From Jannaschia rubra (GTDB lineage Bacteria; Pseudomonadota; Alphaproteobacteria; Rhodobacterales; Rhodobacteraceae), in assembly GCF_001403735.1 (NCBI RefSeq), contig NZ_CXPG01000020.1, positions 62,001-126,000 on the forward strand: 64,000 bases of DNA. The letters run 5' to 3'. The translations under genes were made by a program, and so were the position numbers. This document shows positions 8,388-16,739 of this stretch, piece by piece. The notes beneath the pieces are model-generated. The model was not told where the DNA came from. It did not search any database and was given only the letters and a program-made list of their open reading frames with translations. How positions within the stretch are numbered: the stretch's first letter is position 1; the number at the start of each line of letters is the position of its first letter.

Positions 8388-8849
8388 ATGGGCAAGCTCC
8401 TGCCCATCCTCGTCGTGGTCCTGTCGCTCGGTGGCGGGGCCGCGGCGGGCCATTTCCTCCGGCCCGCTCCCGCGGCGTCGGAGGAGGCGGAGGTCCCGCA
8501 CGACCCCGCCCCCAACGCGCCGACGCAGGATGTCGTCGTGACCTTCCGCGACGGCTTCGTCGTGCCCGTCCTGCGCGACGGCCGGGTCTGGAGCCACGCG
8601 ATCCTGTCGCTGGGCGTCGAATCCGGCCGCTCGACCGAGGAGAAGATCTACCTGCGCGAGCCGGTGATCCGCGACGGCCTGAACGAAGCGCTGTTCCTGC
8701 ATGCGAGCCTCGGCGGCTTCGACGGCGACTTCACCGACCCGCTGTCGATGAACCGCCTGCGTGCCCGGCTCGACGACGTGCTGGCCCGCACCCTGGGCGA
8801 CGACAGCGCGCGCATCCTGATCGTGTCGATGGCCCGCCAGGCGGGCTGA
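8388..8849 (+). CDS. FliL-like flagellar basal-body-associated protein
   Basis: A 153-residue protein with one N-terminal membrane anchor (about residues 4-25) and a periplasmic domain. The C-terminal half shows the FliL-type pattern: strands, then helices with PVIRDGLNEALF and LRARLDDVLARTLG, then a closing strand ILIVSMAR. FliL proteins ring the stator around MotB and support torque. This is the second FliL-type gene of the window (the other is at 16740-17234), and it is more divergent. It is the last gene of the rod/L-ring operon, just before a terminator. Family placement is by pattern only. Confidence 0.65.
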   Translation: MGKLLPILVVVLSLGGGAAAGHFLRPAPAASEEAEVPHDPAPNAPTQDVVVTFRDGFVVPVLRDGRVWSHAILSLGVESGRSTEEKIYLREPVIRDGLNEALFLHASLGGFDGDFTDPLSMNRLRARLDDVLARTLGDDSARILIVSMARQAG

Positions 8850-8868
8850 CGCGCCGCAATCGGCAACC

Positions 8869-8899
8869 AAGGGCCCGTCGTTCAGCGGCGGGCCTTTTT
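8869..8899 (+). terminator. rho-independent terminator of the flgB operon
   Basis: 9-bp stem (8869-8877 with 8889-8897, one G-T pair) followed by a TTTTT run, 20 nt after the fliL-like stop. It overlaps the 3' end of the convergent gene. Confidence 0.75.
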
Positions 8900-9211
8900 C
8901 TTCAGCCGCTCCAGCACCGCCTGCCGCGCGGCGTCGCGGGCATGGGCCTCCCGGTGGGGCTGGGCGATCCCCTCCAGTCGCGCGATCTGCAGGTTCAGCT
9001 CCGCGATCTGCCCGGCCCGCCAGCGATGCCAGCGGTCGCGCATGACCGCCTCCGCGATGGAGCCAGGTGTCCCCGGCGCCGCATTCCGCAGCGCGTCCAG
9101 CTTGCCCTGCAGCCGGTCGATCAGCACCTGCACCTTCGCCAACCGCGCGGCCGAGCGGTCGGCGCGCAGTCCCGCAAGCTGCCCCAGCATGTCCAGCGGA
9201 TCACGGGTCAT
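8882..9211 (-). CDS. small coiled-coil protein, FliJ-like candidate
   Basis: A 109-residue, very Arg/Ala/Leu-rich helical protein with no signal or membrane segment, probably one long coiled coil. Its start overlaps the flhB stop (ATGA at 9208-9211), so it is co-translated with the export gate genes fliR-flhB. Size, charge, helical make-up and position fit a FliJ-type export stalk or chaperone, which this cluster otherwise lacks; no FliJ signature is recognisable, so this is inference. Its last codons overlap the terminator of the convergent flgB operon. Confidence 0.55.
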   Translation of the reverse strand: MTRDPLDMLGQLAGLRADRSAARLAKVQVLIDRLQGKLDALRNAAPGTPGSIAEAVMRDRWHRWRAGQIAELNLQIARLEGIAQPHREAHARDAARQAVLERLKKKARR

Positions 9212-10281
9212 CTGCGGCCCTCACCCGACAGCGCGCGGGCGAAGCGGATCGCCACGGCGACGGCGGCGAAATGCTCCCGGTCGATGGGAGAGCCCACATC
9301 GACCGCGGCATGCAGCGCGCGCGCCGTGGGTGGGTCGCTGAAGATCGGCACGCCTGCCTCGGTCGCTGCCTCGCGGATGCGCGCGGCCACGTGGTCCACC
9401 CCCTTGGCCAGGCAGACCGGCGGCGAAGGGTCGAGCGGCGACCACTTGAGCGCCACGGCGTAATGCGTCGGGTTCACCACGATCACCGTCGCATCCGGGA
9501 CGTCACCCAGCATCTGGTTCATCGCGATCTCCTCGGCCTTCTGACGGCGCTTGGCCTTCAGGTGCGGATCGCCGTCGGACTGCTTCATCTCGTCGAGGAC
9601 CTCCTGCCGGGTCATCCGGTTCTTGGCGAGGTGGGTGTGACGCTGCCAGAGGTAATCCACCGCCGCGATGACCCCCGACAGGATGACGACGACGATGACG
9701 AACTCCGCCAGAAGCTGCGGCATCAGCCCCGGAATGGCCCTCGGGTCGCCCGTGGCGGCGATCACGAAGCGGTCGGCGTGGCGCACCATGAACCAGACCA
9801 TCAGCCCGCCGAACAGCATCATCTTCACCGCCGACTTGGCGAATTCGAACAGGCCCGAGGGCCCGAACTTGTTCTTGGCGTTGGCCAGCACCGAAATCCG
9901 TGACAGCTTGAAGCCCAGTTTCTCCGGCGCTACCACGATGGCGCCCTGCGCGATCAGTACCCCCAGCACCAGCGCCGCGCCCGGAAGGGCCAGGAGGCCG
10001 ATCACGGTCATCGCCTCGACGAGGACGGCGCCGCCTTGCCCCGGACCGCCCGTTCGCAGCGGCATCGACAGGGTGTCGGCCCGATCCAGCAGCGTGCCGC
10101 CCAGATCGACCAGCCGCCGCCCCGCGCCGGGCGCGACCAGCACCAGGCAAAGCAGCGCGCCCAGGTATCCGGCCCAGGCGGCAAGATCCTGCGACTTGAC
10201 CAGCTCCCCCTTCCGCCGCGCCTCCTGCAGCTTCTGGGGTGTCGCCTCGTGGCTGCGTTCGGCGCCGTCGTCCTGGCTCAT
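9208..10281 (-). CDS. flhB: flagellar export switch protein FlhB
   Basis: Inner-membrane export protein of 357 residues that controls the rod/hook to filament substrate switch. It has four membrane segments in the N-terminal half and a cytoplasmic domain with the autocleavage motif NPTH (in VNPTHYAVALKW). The start at ATG 10281 (MSQDDGAERSHEATPQK) gives the conserved N-terminus SHEATPQKLQEARRKG and overlaps the fliR stop by ATGA. Gene order flhA-fliR-flhB is typical of the group. Confidence 0.95.
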   Translation of the reverse strand: MSQDDGAERSHEATPQKLQEARRKGELVKSQDLAAWAGYLGALLCLVLVAPGAGRRLVDLGGTLLDRADTLSMPLRTGGPGQGGAVLVEAMTVIGLLALPGAALVLGVLIAQGAIVVAPEKLGFKLSRISVLANAKNKFGPSGLFEFAKSAVKMMLFGGLMVWFMVRHADRFVIAATGDPRAIPGLMPQLLAEFVIVVVILSGVIAAVDYLWQRHTHLAKNRMTRQEVLDEMKQSDGDPHLKAKRRQKAEEIAMNQMLGDVPDATVIVVNPTHYAVALKWSPLDPSPPVCLAKGVDHVAARIREAATEAGVPIFSDPPTARALHAAVDVGSPIDREHFAAVAVAIRFARALSGEGRR

Positions 10282-11030
10282 GGCAGGCCGCCCATCGGGT
10301 CGCCCAGCACCGACAGCATCGCGCCCTTCCACACCGACAGCATCAGCGGCGCGGCCAGCATCAGCAGCACCATGCTGGCCCAGGTGATCGCAGGCGCGCC
10401 GACCATGGCGACCATCAGTTGCGGCATGGCGCGGTTGATGACGCCCATGGCCGCGTTGTAGACCAGTGCCGCCAGCGCGAAGGGGGCCGCCAGCGCGAAG
10501 GCCAGCGCGAAGGCATGCGCCATCCGCCCCACGCCCCAGGCTGCGAGGTCGCCGGCCGGCAGTGCCATTCCCTGCGGCAGCACGTCATAGCTGCGGATCA
10601 GCAGGTCCACCACCATCAGCGGCAGGCCGGACGCCATCAACAGTGCGAGTCCAGCTAGGTTGAGCAGGTTGCCCATGGCCGACGACGGCTCGACCCCGCC
10701 GAAAAGCTGCGAGAGCGACGTGAGTTGCGCGGCCATCATCCCCGCCATCGATAGCGCCCCGGCGGTGAAGCGCAGCACCGCCCCGAAGGCGAGGCCCACC
10801 GTCACCTCGACGGCGATCAGGCCAATGCCCGTCGCTTCGGGCAGGGGCACCGACGGCGCCACCGCGGCCGAAAGCGCGAAGGCCGCCATCAGCCGCACCC
10901 GCATTGGGATCAGCCGGTCGCCCAGCCCCGGCAGCAGCAGCATCATGCCACCCACCCGCAGGAACACCGCGAACAGCTGCGCGAGGATCGGCGCGGCCAG
11001 GTCGTGAAGCGTCAGTGCCGCCTCGATCAT
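10278..11030 (-). CDS. fliR: flagellar export gate protein FliR
   Basis: FliR, 250 residues with about six hydrophobic segments, forming the export gate with FliP and FliQ. Typical features are the N-terminal FLRVGGMMLLLPGLGDRLIP and the central LTSLSQLFGG-type loop. It overlaps flhA upstream (ATGA at 11027-11030) and flhB downstream (ATGA at 10278-10281), so flhA, fliR, flhB and the FliJ-like gene form a tightly coupled (-) strand unit. Confidence 0.93.
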   Translation of the reverse strand: MIEAALTLHDLAAPILAQLFAVFLRVGGMMLLLPGLGDRLIPMRVRLMAAFALSAAVAPSVPLPEATGIGLIAVEVTVGLAFGAVLRFTAGALSMAGMMAAQLTSLSQLFGGVEPSSAMGNLLNLAGLALLMASGLPLMVVDLLIRSYDVLPQGMALPAGDLAAWGVGRMAHAFALAFALAAPFALAALVYNAAMGVINRAMPQLMVAMVGAPAITWASMVLLMLAAPLMLSVWKGAMLSVLGDPMGGLP

Positions 11031-13087
11031 GCGGCGACGGAGCCGAGGATGGCGGGGGTGTTGCCCGGTCCGATCTCCTCGTAGGCGATGACCGGGTTGG
11101 ACAGGCCGCGCGCAGCCATCACCTCATGGAGGAACCGCCGCCGTCGCGCCGAGGTCACGATGGCCGCATGGCTGCCCTGCTCGGCGGCCTGACCCAGGCT
11201 CTGCGACAGGCCGACCGCCAGCTTCTGGAACAGGTCGGGCGGCAGCGCCACGTCGCTGCGCCCGGCCGCCCCGTCGAGCTGGTGCCGCTCGAACGCGGCT
11301 TCCCATTCGGGCGACAGCTGGATGAGCGGCAGCGTCCCGTCCGCGCGCTTGAGCTCGGCCGTGATCTGCGCCGACAGGCGGTGACGGACATGCTCGGCGA
11401 TCTCGTCCGGTGACATGCCGCTGTCGCGCCGCTCGGCGATGGCCTCCAGGATCACGGGCAGGTTGCGCACCGACACCCGCTCCGCCAGCAGAAGCCGCAG
11501 CACCGAGAGCAGAAGCTCCGGCGACACCTTCGAGGGCACGAGGTCCTCCAGCAGCCGCCGGTTGGCCACGGACTTCTCGGGCGAGGAGACCTTGGTGAAG
11601 GCGTCGAGCAGGCGTTGCAGCCCCTTGAGGCCCAGAAGGCGCGGGAAGTTCGACTTGATGACCTCCAGCAGATGCGTGGCCAGCACCTCGCCCGGTGTGA
11701 CGATCGTCTCGCCCAGCAGCTCGGCGGCGGCGGAGGCCGGGATCCAGCGTGCGGGTGCGCCATAGACCGGCTCCTTCACGGCGCGGCCCGGCACTTCCGC
11801 CGGCGTGCCCGCGCCCGTCAGGAGCAGCACATGGTCGCGCTCCAGCCGGTCGCGTGCCGCCTCGACGCCTTGGATGCGGATGACATAGGTGCCCGAGGGC
11901 AGGCCCTGGTCGTCGGTCAGCCGGATCTCGGGAAGGATGATGCCGAAGCGTTCCGCGATGTGGTTGCGAAGGCCGGTCATGCGCCCCTCCAACCCGTTCG
12001 ACGGATCGAGCGCCAGGTCCACGAGATCAAGCGCGAACTCCACCCGGATGTCGTCGAGCGCCAGCACGTCGCCGATCTCCCGCTCCATGGGGACTGGCGC
12101 CAGGTCGTCGATCTCGGGCCTGTCGGGTTTCGCCAGCGTCCGGAACCGCAGGAAGGCCGCACCTCCGAGGATCGCCGCGCCCACGGTGAAGGGCAGGAAC
12201 GGAAGCCCCGGCACCAGCGCGAAGACCATCATGATGAGCGCCACGGTACAGAGCGCGGCGGGGTGCCGGCCGATCTGCGCCACGATGTCCTTGTCCACCG
12301 CTCCCTTGCCGCCGCCGCGCGCCAGCAGAAGACCCGAGGCGATCGAGATGATGACCGCCGGGATCTGCGACACCAGCCCGTCGCCCACCGTCAGGATGGC
12401 ATAGGTCTCGACCGCCTGGCCGATGGGCATGCCATGCGCGATCATGCCCGCCGACAGGCCCACGATGAGGTTGAGCAGCGTGATCAGAAGGCCCGCGATG
12501 GCGTCGCCCTTGACGAATTTCGACGCGCCGTCGAGCGATCCGAAGAACGTCGTCTCGGCCAGTTCGACCTCGCGCCGGCGCTTGGCCTCCTCGTGGTCGA
12601 TGGCGCCCGCCGACATGTCGCTGTCGATGGCGAGCTGCTTGCCCGGCATGCCGTCGAGTGCGAACCGCGCCCCCACCTCGGCCATTCGCGTGGCGCCCTT
12701 GGTGATGACCATGAAGTTCACGATCAGCAGCACACCGAACACGACGAGGCCCAAGGCGATGCTTCCGCCCATGACGAAGCTTGCGAAACCCTCGATCACC
12801 TTGCCTGCCGCGTCCGTCCCGGTGTGGCCCTGCCCGATGATGAGCTTGGTCGACGACACGTTGAGCGACAGCCGCAGCATCAGCGAGGCGAGCAGGATCG
12901 TGGGGAATGCAGAGAAATCCAGCGGACGTTCGATGAAGAGCGTAGTGGTGAAGATAAGGATTGCGATGGCGAAGCTGGCCGACAGACCCACGTCCAGAAC
13001 CCAGGACGGCATCGGCAGGATCATCATCAGGATGATCGCCATGAGGGCCAGCGCCATCAGGACCGTCGGTTGGAAAAGCGATCTCAT
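11027..13087 (-). CDS. flhA: flagellar export gate protein FlhA
   Basis: FlhA, 686 residues. The N-terminal half holds about eight membrane helices; the FHIPEP-type loop is clear (RFALDGMPGKQLAIDSDMS). The C-terminal cytoplasmic domain docks chaperone-substrate complexes (EIRLTDDQGLPSGTYVIRI and following). A nonameric ring of FlhA energises export with FliI. The gene starts 62 bp after the preceding gene on this strand, and that gap carries a CtrA-like site 45 nt before the ATG, so flhA-fliR-flhB may also have its own promoter. Confidence 0.96.
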   Translation of the reverse strand: MRSLFQPTVLMALALMAIILMMILPMPSWVLDVGLSASFAIAILIFTTTLFIERPLDFSAFPTILLASLMLRLSLNVSSTKLIIGQGHTGTDAAGKVIEGFASFVMGGSIALGLVVFGVLLIVNFMVITKGATRMAEVGARFALDGMPGKQLAIDSDMSAGAIDHEEAKRRREVELAETTFFGSLDGASKFVKGDAIAGLLITLLNLIVGLSAGMIAHGMPIGQAVETYAILTVGDGLVSQIPAVIISIASGLLLARGGGKGAVDKDIVAQIGRHPAALCTVALIMMVFALVPGLPFLPFTVGAAILGGAAFLRFRTLAKPDRPEIDDLAPVPMEREIGDVLALDDIRVEFALDLVDLALDPSNGLEGRMTGLRNHIAERFGIILPEIRLTDDQGLPSGTYVIRIQGVEAARDRLERDHVLLLTGAGTPAEVPGRAVKEPVYGAPARWIPASAAAELLGETIVTPGEVLATHLLEVIKSNFPRLLGLKGLQRLLDAFTKVSSPEKSVANRRLLEDLVPSKVSPELLLSVLRLLLAERVSVRNLPVILEAIAERRDSGMSPDEIAEHVRHRLSAQITAELKRADGTLPLIQLSPEWEAAFERHQLDGAAGRSDVALPPDLFQKLAVGLSQSLGQAAEQGSHAAIVTSARRRRFLHEVMAARGLSNPVIAYEEIGPGNTPAILGSVAA

Positions 13088-13132
13088 GCGGCGACTCCCT
13101 CGTGCGGCGATTCCCTTCTGGACGACGGGTAG

Positions 13133-13147
13133 TTAACGGGCGGTTAC
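13133..13147 (-). promoter_or_regulatory. candidate CtrA box upstream of flhA
   Basis: Read on the minus strand, GTAA-CCGCCCG-TTAA: one mismatch to the CtrA consensus TTAA-N7-TTAA, and 45 nt before the flhA start. It shares the form TAACCG-NNN-GTTAA with the site in front of fliF (17280-17294), in the matching orientation relative to each gene. Confidence 0.5.
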
Positions 13148-13149
13148 GC

Positions 13150-14904
13150 TCAGGGTGTCGCCAGCAGCGCGGCGATCCGCTCCGACAGGACGCGGCTGCG
13201 GTCGAGCGCGTCGGCCGCGCGGGCCAGATCGGTCTCGGGCGTCTCGGCCGCGTTCTGCGCGACGATGGTTCCGGCAAGCCGGCTGCGCGCGTCGCGGTCT
13301 TCCTCCGGAACGGCGGCCACAGCGGTCAGATCGCGCGCCAGCCAGGGGTCGCGCGGACCGCCGTCCTCCCGTGGCGGGGCAGGCTCCGTTACCCGGCCCG
13401 GGGCCACGAAACCACGCGCCGCCTCCACAACGCCCAACTCGCGGAAGAGATCGGCCGCGACCGACCGCTGCGGCGCCCCACCCGCCAGATGGGGACGAAG
13501 GCGCACGGCGAATTCGGCTGCTGCCGCTGGCTCCAGTCGAGAGAGCGCGAGATCCACGAGACGGGCGGCATCGGCTTGCCCCCGTGCGACCATCTCGACG
13601 GCCTCCGCCGGGCGGCGCGACAGCACGAAGGCCGTGGCCAGCGCTTCCTCCAGCGCGGTCCGATCCTCCCCCTCCGGGGTGGAGGGCAGAAGCGCCACCG
13701 CGTTGACCAGATGCGTCTCGGACGAGGGTTCGTCGCGGGCGTTTGCCGTCCGCAGCAGGTCGGTCGCGGCGCGGATCGCGGCAAGATCCGTCCCTGCCGC
13801 ACGGTCGGCCGCATCCTTCGGCGGTTCCGTATCACGGTTCGGCGCGGGCCCGAGGCCCACCAGAAGTTCTTCTCGGCCGAGGGGCCGGAGTGCGGCACGC
13901 AGGTCCGGCTCCACGGCCGTCCACCGCGCCGGCGGCAGACTGTCGAGAAAGGCCACGAAGGCCGGCTCGTCGGCGCGATCCCAATCGGGAACCGGGCCGC
14001 CCAGCAGCAGGGAGATCAGCGCGGTGGCCGGGCCGCAGCCGGGGTCCACCGCCATGTCGGGACTCCGCGGCTCCCCGTCGAGTGCGGCGGCCACCGTGTC
14101 GATGGCCGGCCGTTCGCCCGTCACCATCCGTGCGACCATGGACGCCTCGGCCCCCCAGCCCACCCTCAGATAGGCCTGCGAGAGATCGAGGATGCCACGA
14201 CCGTCCGGCAGATGTTCGTCCGTCAGCACGCCCGCTGCCATCCCCGTCAGTTCCCTCAGCGCCGTGGACGGGTCGGACTGGAGCGACTGGACCGCCAGCG
14301 TCTCGATCGGGCATGCGTCCAGCGGCTGCGCGGGGGCCTCCGCAGCCGCGAATTCCGGCAGCAGGGGCACTTCTCCCATCGGATGCATGCGCACCTGCAA
14401 CGGTCCATCGGCGCGGGTCGCGGCATGGCCCTTTGCCACGCGGTAGAGGGGGTCCAGGGGACCGGGCTGCATGTCGGTCTGGATGACTTGCGGCAACAGG
14501 GGGGCCGCTGCGAGCGGGCCTGGTCGGGGGAGCGTTCCATCGTCCGAGACGTCGACGACGATGTGACCGGAGGCGACGCGCATCACCGACACGCCGCAGT
14601 CGCACCCCAGGTCGAGTATCAGCGCACCCTCGGTCTGCCGCAGGTCGCGGATGCGAGTCCTGGGAATAAGACGGAACACCTCCGACAGGTCGAGGGGCGG
14701 CAGGCCGCCCATGAACCGGATCGCCACGCTGCGGAAGGGTCTGCGGTCGATCCGCCAGTCGCGCATGCCGCGCTCCGCGAAGACCAGCCGCGAGAAGCCC
14801 GCGTGTTCCCCCGACTGGACGCGCACGTCCTGCGCCGGGGCGGCCAACGGCGCGAGCAGGAGGGCCGCGACCGCGAGGGGGGCGAGGGCGGCGCGGCGCA
14901 TCAT
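13150..14904 (-). CDS. secreted AMIN-like protein in the motor operon (candidate motility protein)
   Basis: A 584-residue protein I do not recognise as a named family. Residues 1-24 form a Sec signal peptide. Residues about 25-120 look like an AMIN-type beta domain (FSRLVF, DWRI, VAIRF, then IVVDVSDDG), with a Cys pair CDC at 101-103; AMIN domains often bind peptidoglycan. From about 190 onward it is Ala/Leu/Glu-rich and helical, suggesting a solenoid. The start overlaps the motA stop (ATGA at 14901-14904). Periplasmic location and coupling to motA and motE suggest a stator-supporting role like MotC of Sinorhizobium or periplasmic motor proteins of Cereibacter. That role is inference. Confidence 0.6.
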   Translation of the reverse strand: MMRRAALAPLAVAALLLAPLAAPAQDVRVQSGEHAGFSRLVFAERGMRDWRIDRRPFRSVAIRFMGGLPPLDLSEVFRLIPRTRIRDLRQTEGALILDLGCDCGVSVMRVASGHIVVDVSDDGTLPRPGPLAAAPLLPQVIQTDMQPGPLDPLYRVAKGHAATRADGPLQVRMHPMGEVPLLPEFAAAEAPAQPLDACPIETLAVQSLQSDPSTALRELTGMAAGVLTDEHLPDGRGILDLSQAYLRVGWGAEASMVARMVTGERPAIDTVAAALDGEPRSPDMAVDPGCGPATALISLLLGGPVPDWDRADEPAFVAFLDSLPPARWTAVEPDLRAALRPLGREELLVGLGPAPNRDTEPPKDAADRAAGTDLAAIRAATDLLRTANARDEPSSETHLVNAVALLPSTPEGEDRTALEEALATAFVLSRRPAEAVEMVARGQADAARLVDLALSRLEPAAAAEFAVRLRPHLAGGAPQRSVAADLFRELGVVEAARGFVAPGRVTEPAPPREDGGPRDPWLARDLTAVAAVPEEDRDARSRLAGTIVAQNAAETPETDLARAADALDRSRVLSERIAALLATP

Positions 14905-15764
14905 GCCGCCTTCCGCGCCTTCAGCGCTTCCTCGAGTTCCGCATAGCTCGGGCGCATGTGGGTGGGCGTCGACTGGCGCCCGACCTCGATGCAGATGTTG
15001 GTTGCATGATTGTGCAGGTTGGCCACCAGCACGTCCTGGATCAGCGCGTAGAAATGGGCGTCCTGTTCGCAGATGGCCTTGAGCCGCAGGGCGAAGGGCC
15101 CGACGATGCCATAGGCCAGGAACACGCCCAGGAAAGTGCCGACCAGCGCGCCGCCGATGAGCTTGCCCAGCACCTCGGGCGGCTGGTCGATGGAACCCAT
15201 CGTCTTGATGACGCCCAGCACGGCGGCGACGATGCCCAGCGCCGGCAGGCTGTCGGCCATGGATTGCAGCGCATGGCTCGAATGCATGGCGTGGTGGTGG
15301 TTCTCCTCCAGCCGGGCGCCCAGCACCTCCTCGACCTGGTGGGGGTCGTCGTAGTTCATCGACACGGCCCGCAGGGTGTCGCAGATCATCGCCACGGCCT
15401 CGCGGTCGGCGGTGATCTTCGGATAGGCGCCGAAGATGTCCGACTCCTCAGGTGTCTCTATATGCTCCTCCAGCGCGACGGCATTCTGACGGCCAAGGCG
15501 CACCAGTTCATAGAGCAGGCACAGAAGGTCGCGGTAGTCGCCGGGCGCCCACTTCGGCCCCTTGAAGACCTTGGCCACGTCCTTGAGCGTATGCTTCACC
15601 TCGGCCATGCTGTTGCCCACGAGAAACGCGCCCACGGCCGCGCCGCCGATCATCGTCATCTCATAGGGCAGCGTCTTCATGATGATGGCCATCTTGCCGC
15701 CGGCCAGAAGGTAGCCGCCGAAGACCATCACGAAGATGCAGAGGATTCCTGCGATGCCGACCAT
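14901..15764 (-). CDS. motA: flagellar motor stator protein MotA
   Basis: Stator ion-channel subunit, 287 residues, with four membrane segments and the large cytoplasmic loop between the second and third. Visible landmarks are the N-terminal GGYLLAGG, the loop ending in ADSLPALGIVAAVLGVIKTM (third helix), and GTFLGVFLAYGIVGP (fourth helix). MotA with MotB conducts ions and turns FliG. motB is not adjacent, which is unusual for a stator pair. The gene lies 3 bp downstream of motE and overlaps the AMIN-like gene. Confidence 0.95.
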   Translation of the reverse strand: MVGIAGILCIFVMVFGGYLLAGGKMAIIMKTLPYEMTMIGGAAVGAFLVGNSMAEVKHTLKDVAKVFKGPKWAPGDYRDLLCLLYELVRLGRQNAVALEEHIETPEESDIFGAYPKITADREAVAMICDTLRAVSMNYDDPHQVEEVLGARLEENHHHAMHSSHALQSMADSLPALGIVAAVLGVIKTMGSIDQPPEVLGKLIGGALVGTFLGVFLAYGIVGPFALRLKAICEQDAHFYALIQDVLVANLHNHATNICIEVGRQSTPTHMRPSYAELEEALKARKAA

Positions 15765-15767
15765 GTC

Positions 15768-16340
15768 CTACTCCGTCGCCGCGTTGGCGTTGCGCCCGGC
15801 CATGATCGCGCTCAGCGCGTAGGCTTTGTCGGGCGACAGGTTCGAGAAGAGCGCCGCGGCCGCGTCGGAACTCATGCGGGCCAGGAACCCGGCCGCGAAG
15901 ACCGGCTCCATCGATTCGAACAGGGCCGCGGCGTCTTTCGGTTTCATTCCCTCGTAGACCTGCACGAGACGGTCGATGTCGGCGTCGGACGCCGTCGATG
16001 ACCGTTCCATCCGGGCGGCGAGCCGGGTCTCTGCCTCCTCCATCCGCACGAGCGATGCGGCGATCTCCTGGCGGGCGACGACCACGTCCTGCTCGCGCAG
16101 CGCCAGCGCCTCCTCGCGCGCCTCCAGTTCGGCGTCGCGGCGGGCGATCTGGTTGAGAAGTGTCGCCACCTCGTCCGAGGGCGGGCAGAGCGCGGGCGCG
16201 CGGGTGGAGGTCTCCGCCTCGTCCTCCGGCAGGGCGGTGAGGCCGGCCGAGACGATCCGGCTCAACGCTGACAGCACCAGGAGCGCGACGAGCGCCACGA
16301 GCGACAGCCGTCTGAGCGGGCGCAGGATCCCGAGGCTCAT
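15768..16340 (-). CDS. motE: MotE-type motility protein (MgtE N-domain-like)
   Basis: A 190-residue protein with an N-terminal membrane anchor or signal (about 12-32), a coiled coil (about 60-112, rich in REEALALREQD heptads) and a C-terminal helical domain of the MgtE_N/FliG-like fold (VYEGMKPKDAAALFESM and LFSNLSPDKAYALSAIM). In Sinorhizobium, MotE is a periplasmic chaperone for the motor protein MotC. The start at ATG 16340 gives the membrane anchor and overlaps the upstream gene by ATGA. It is followed after 3 bp by motA. The name is given by domain pattern and context. Confidence 0.75.
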   Translation of the reverse strand: MSLGILRPLRRLSLVALVALLVLSALSRIVSAGLTALPEDEAETSTRAPALCPPSDEVATLLNQIARRDAELEAREEALALREQDVVVARQEIAASLVRMEEAETRLAARMERSSTASDADIDRLVQVYEGMKPKDAAALFESMEPVFAAGFLARMSSDAAAALFSNLSPDKAYALSAIMAGRNANAATE

Positions 16341-16738
16341 CGTCCCGACCCCGCCGCGTCGCCGGTGCGTGCCGCACGGAAGCCCGGGATCGGCCCGACG
16401 GCGACGTCGACCATCGCGGCCTCCGCCAGACGCTCCGCTCCCCGGTCCTCGAGGTCGCCGAGGCTGATCATCAGCATCTCCATCCGGCCGGTCCGGTCGT
16501 CGGCGGCGACGATGGCCGCGCGCAGGCTTTCGGCGGCCGCATCGGTGGCGCGCGTCGTGGCGGCGACCCGTTCGGCCAGCGCGTCGACCTGCACCTTGAG
16601 ATCGGCGATGGCGGCGCCGGGCCCCTTTTCCGCGTCGTCGAAGCCGCGCAGGCGCCGGGTGAGGAGGTGACACCACAGCGCCATGCCCAGCGTGGCCGAG
16701 AGCAGCAGGATGTCCGAAAGAAGGCTGAAGATCTGCAT
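16337..16738 (-). CDS. unknown membrane coiled-coil protein in the motor operon
   Basis: A 133-residue protein not recognised as a known family. An N-terminal membrane helix (about residues 5-25, ILLLSATLGMALWCHLL) is followed by a long Ala/Glu/Asp-rich coiled coil (about 30-100) and a flexible tail. It lies 1 bp after fliL and overlaps motE by ATGA, so it belongs to the fliL-motE-motA-flhA unit. Its architecture resembles small accessory scaffolds of basal bodies or stators, but nothing in the sequence fixes a function. Confidence 0.6.
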   Translation of the reverse strand: MQIFSLLSDILLLSATLGMALWCHLLTRRLRGFDDAEKGPGAAIADLKVQVDALAERVAATTRATDAAAESLRAAIVAADDRTGRMEMLMISLGDLEDRGAERLAEAAMVDVAVGPIPGFRAARTGDAAGSGR

Positions 16739-16739
16739 G

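Noticed and set aside
11615-14946. Long + strand open frames opposite flhA and the AMIN-like gene
   Set aside because: Antisense to well-supported genes in a coupled operon; no ribosome-binding site and no recognisable domain.
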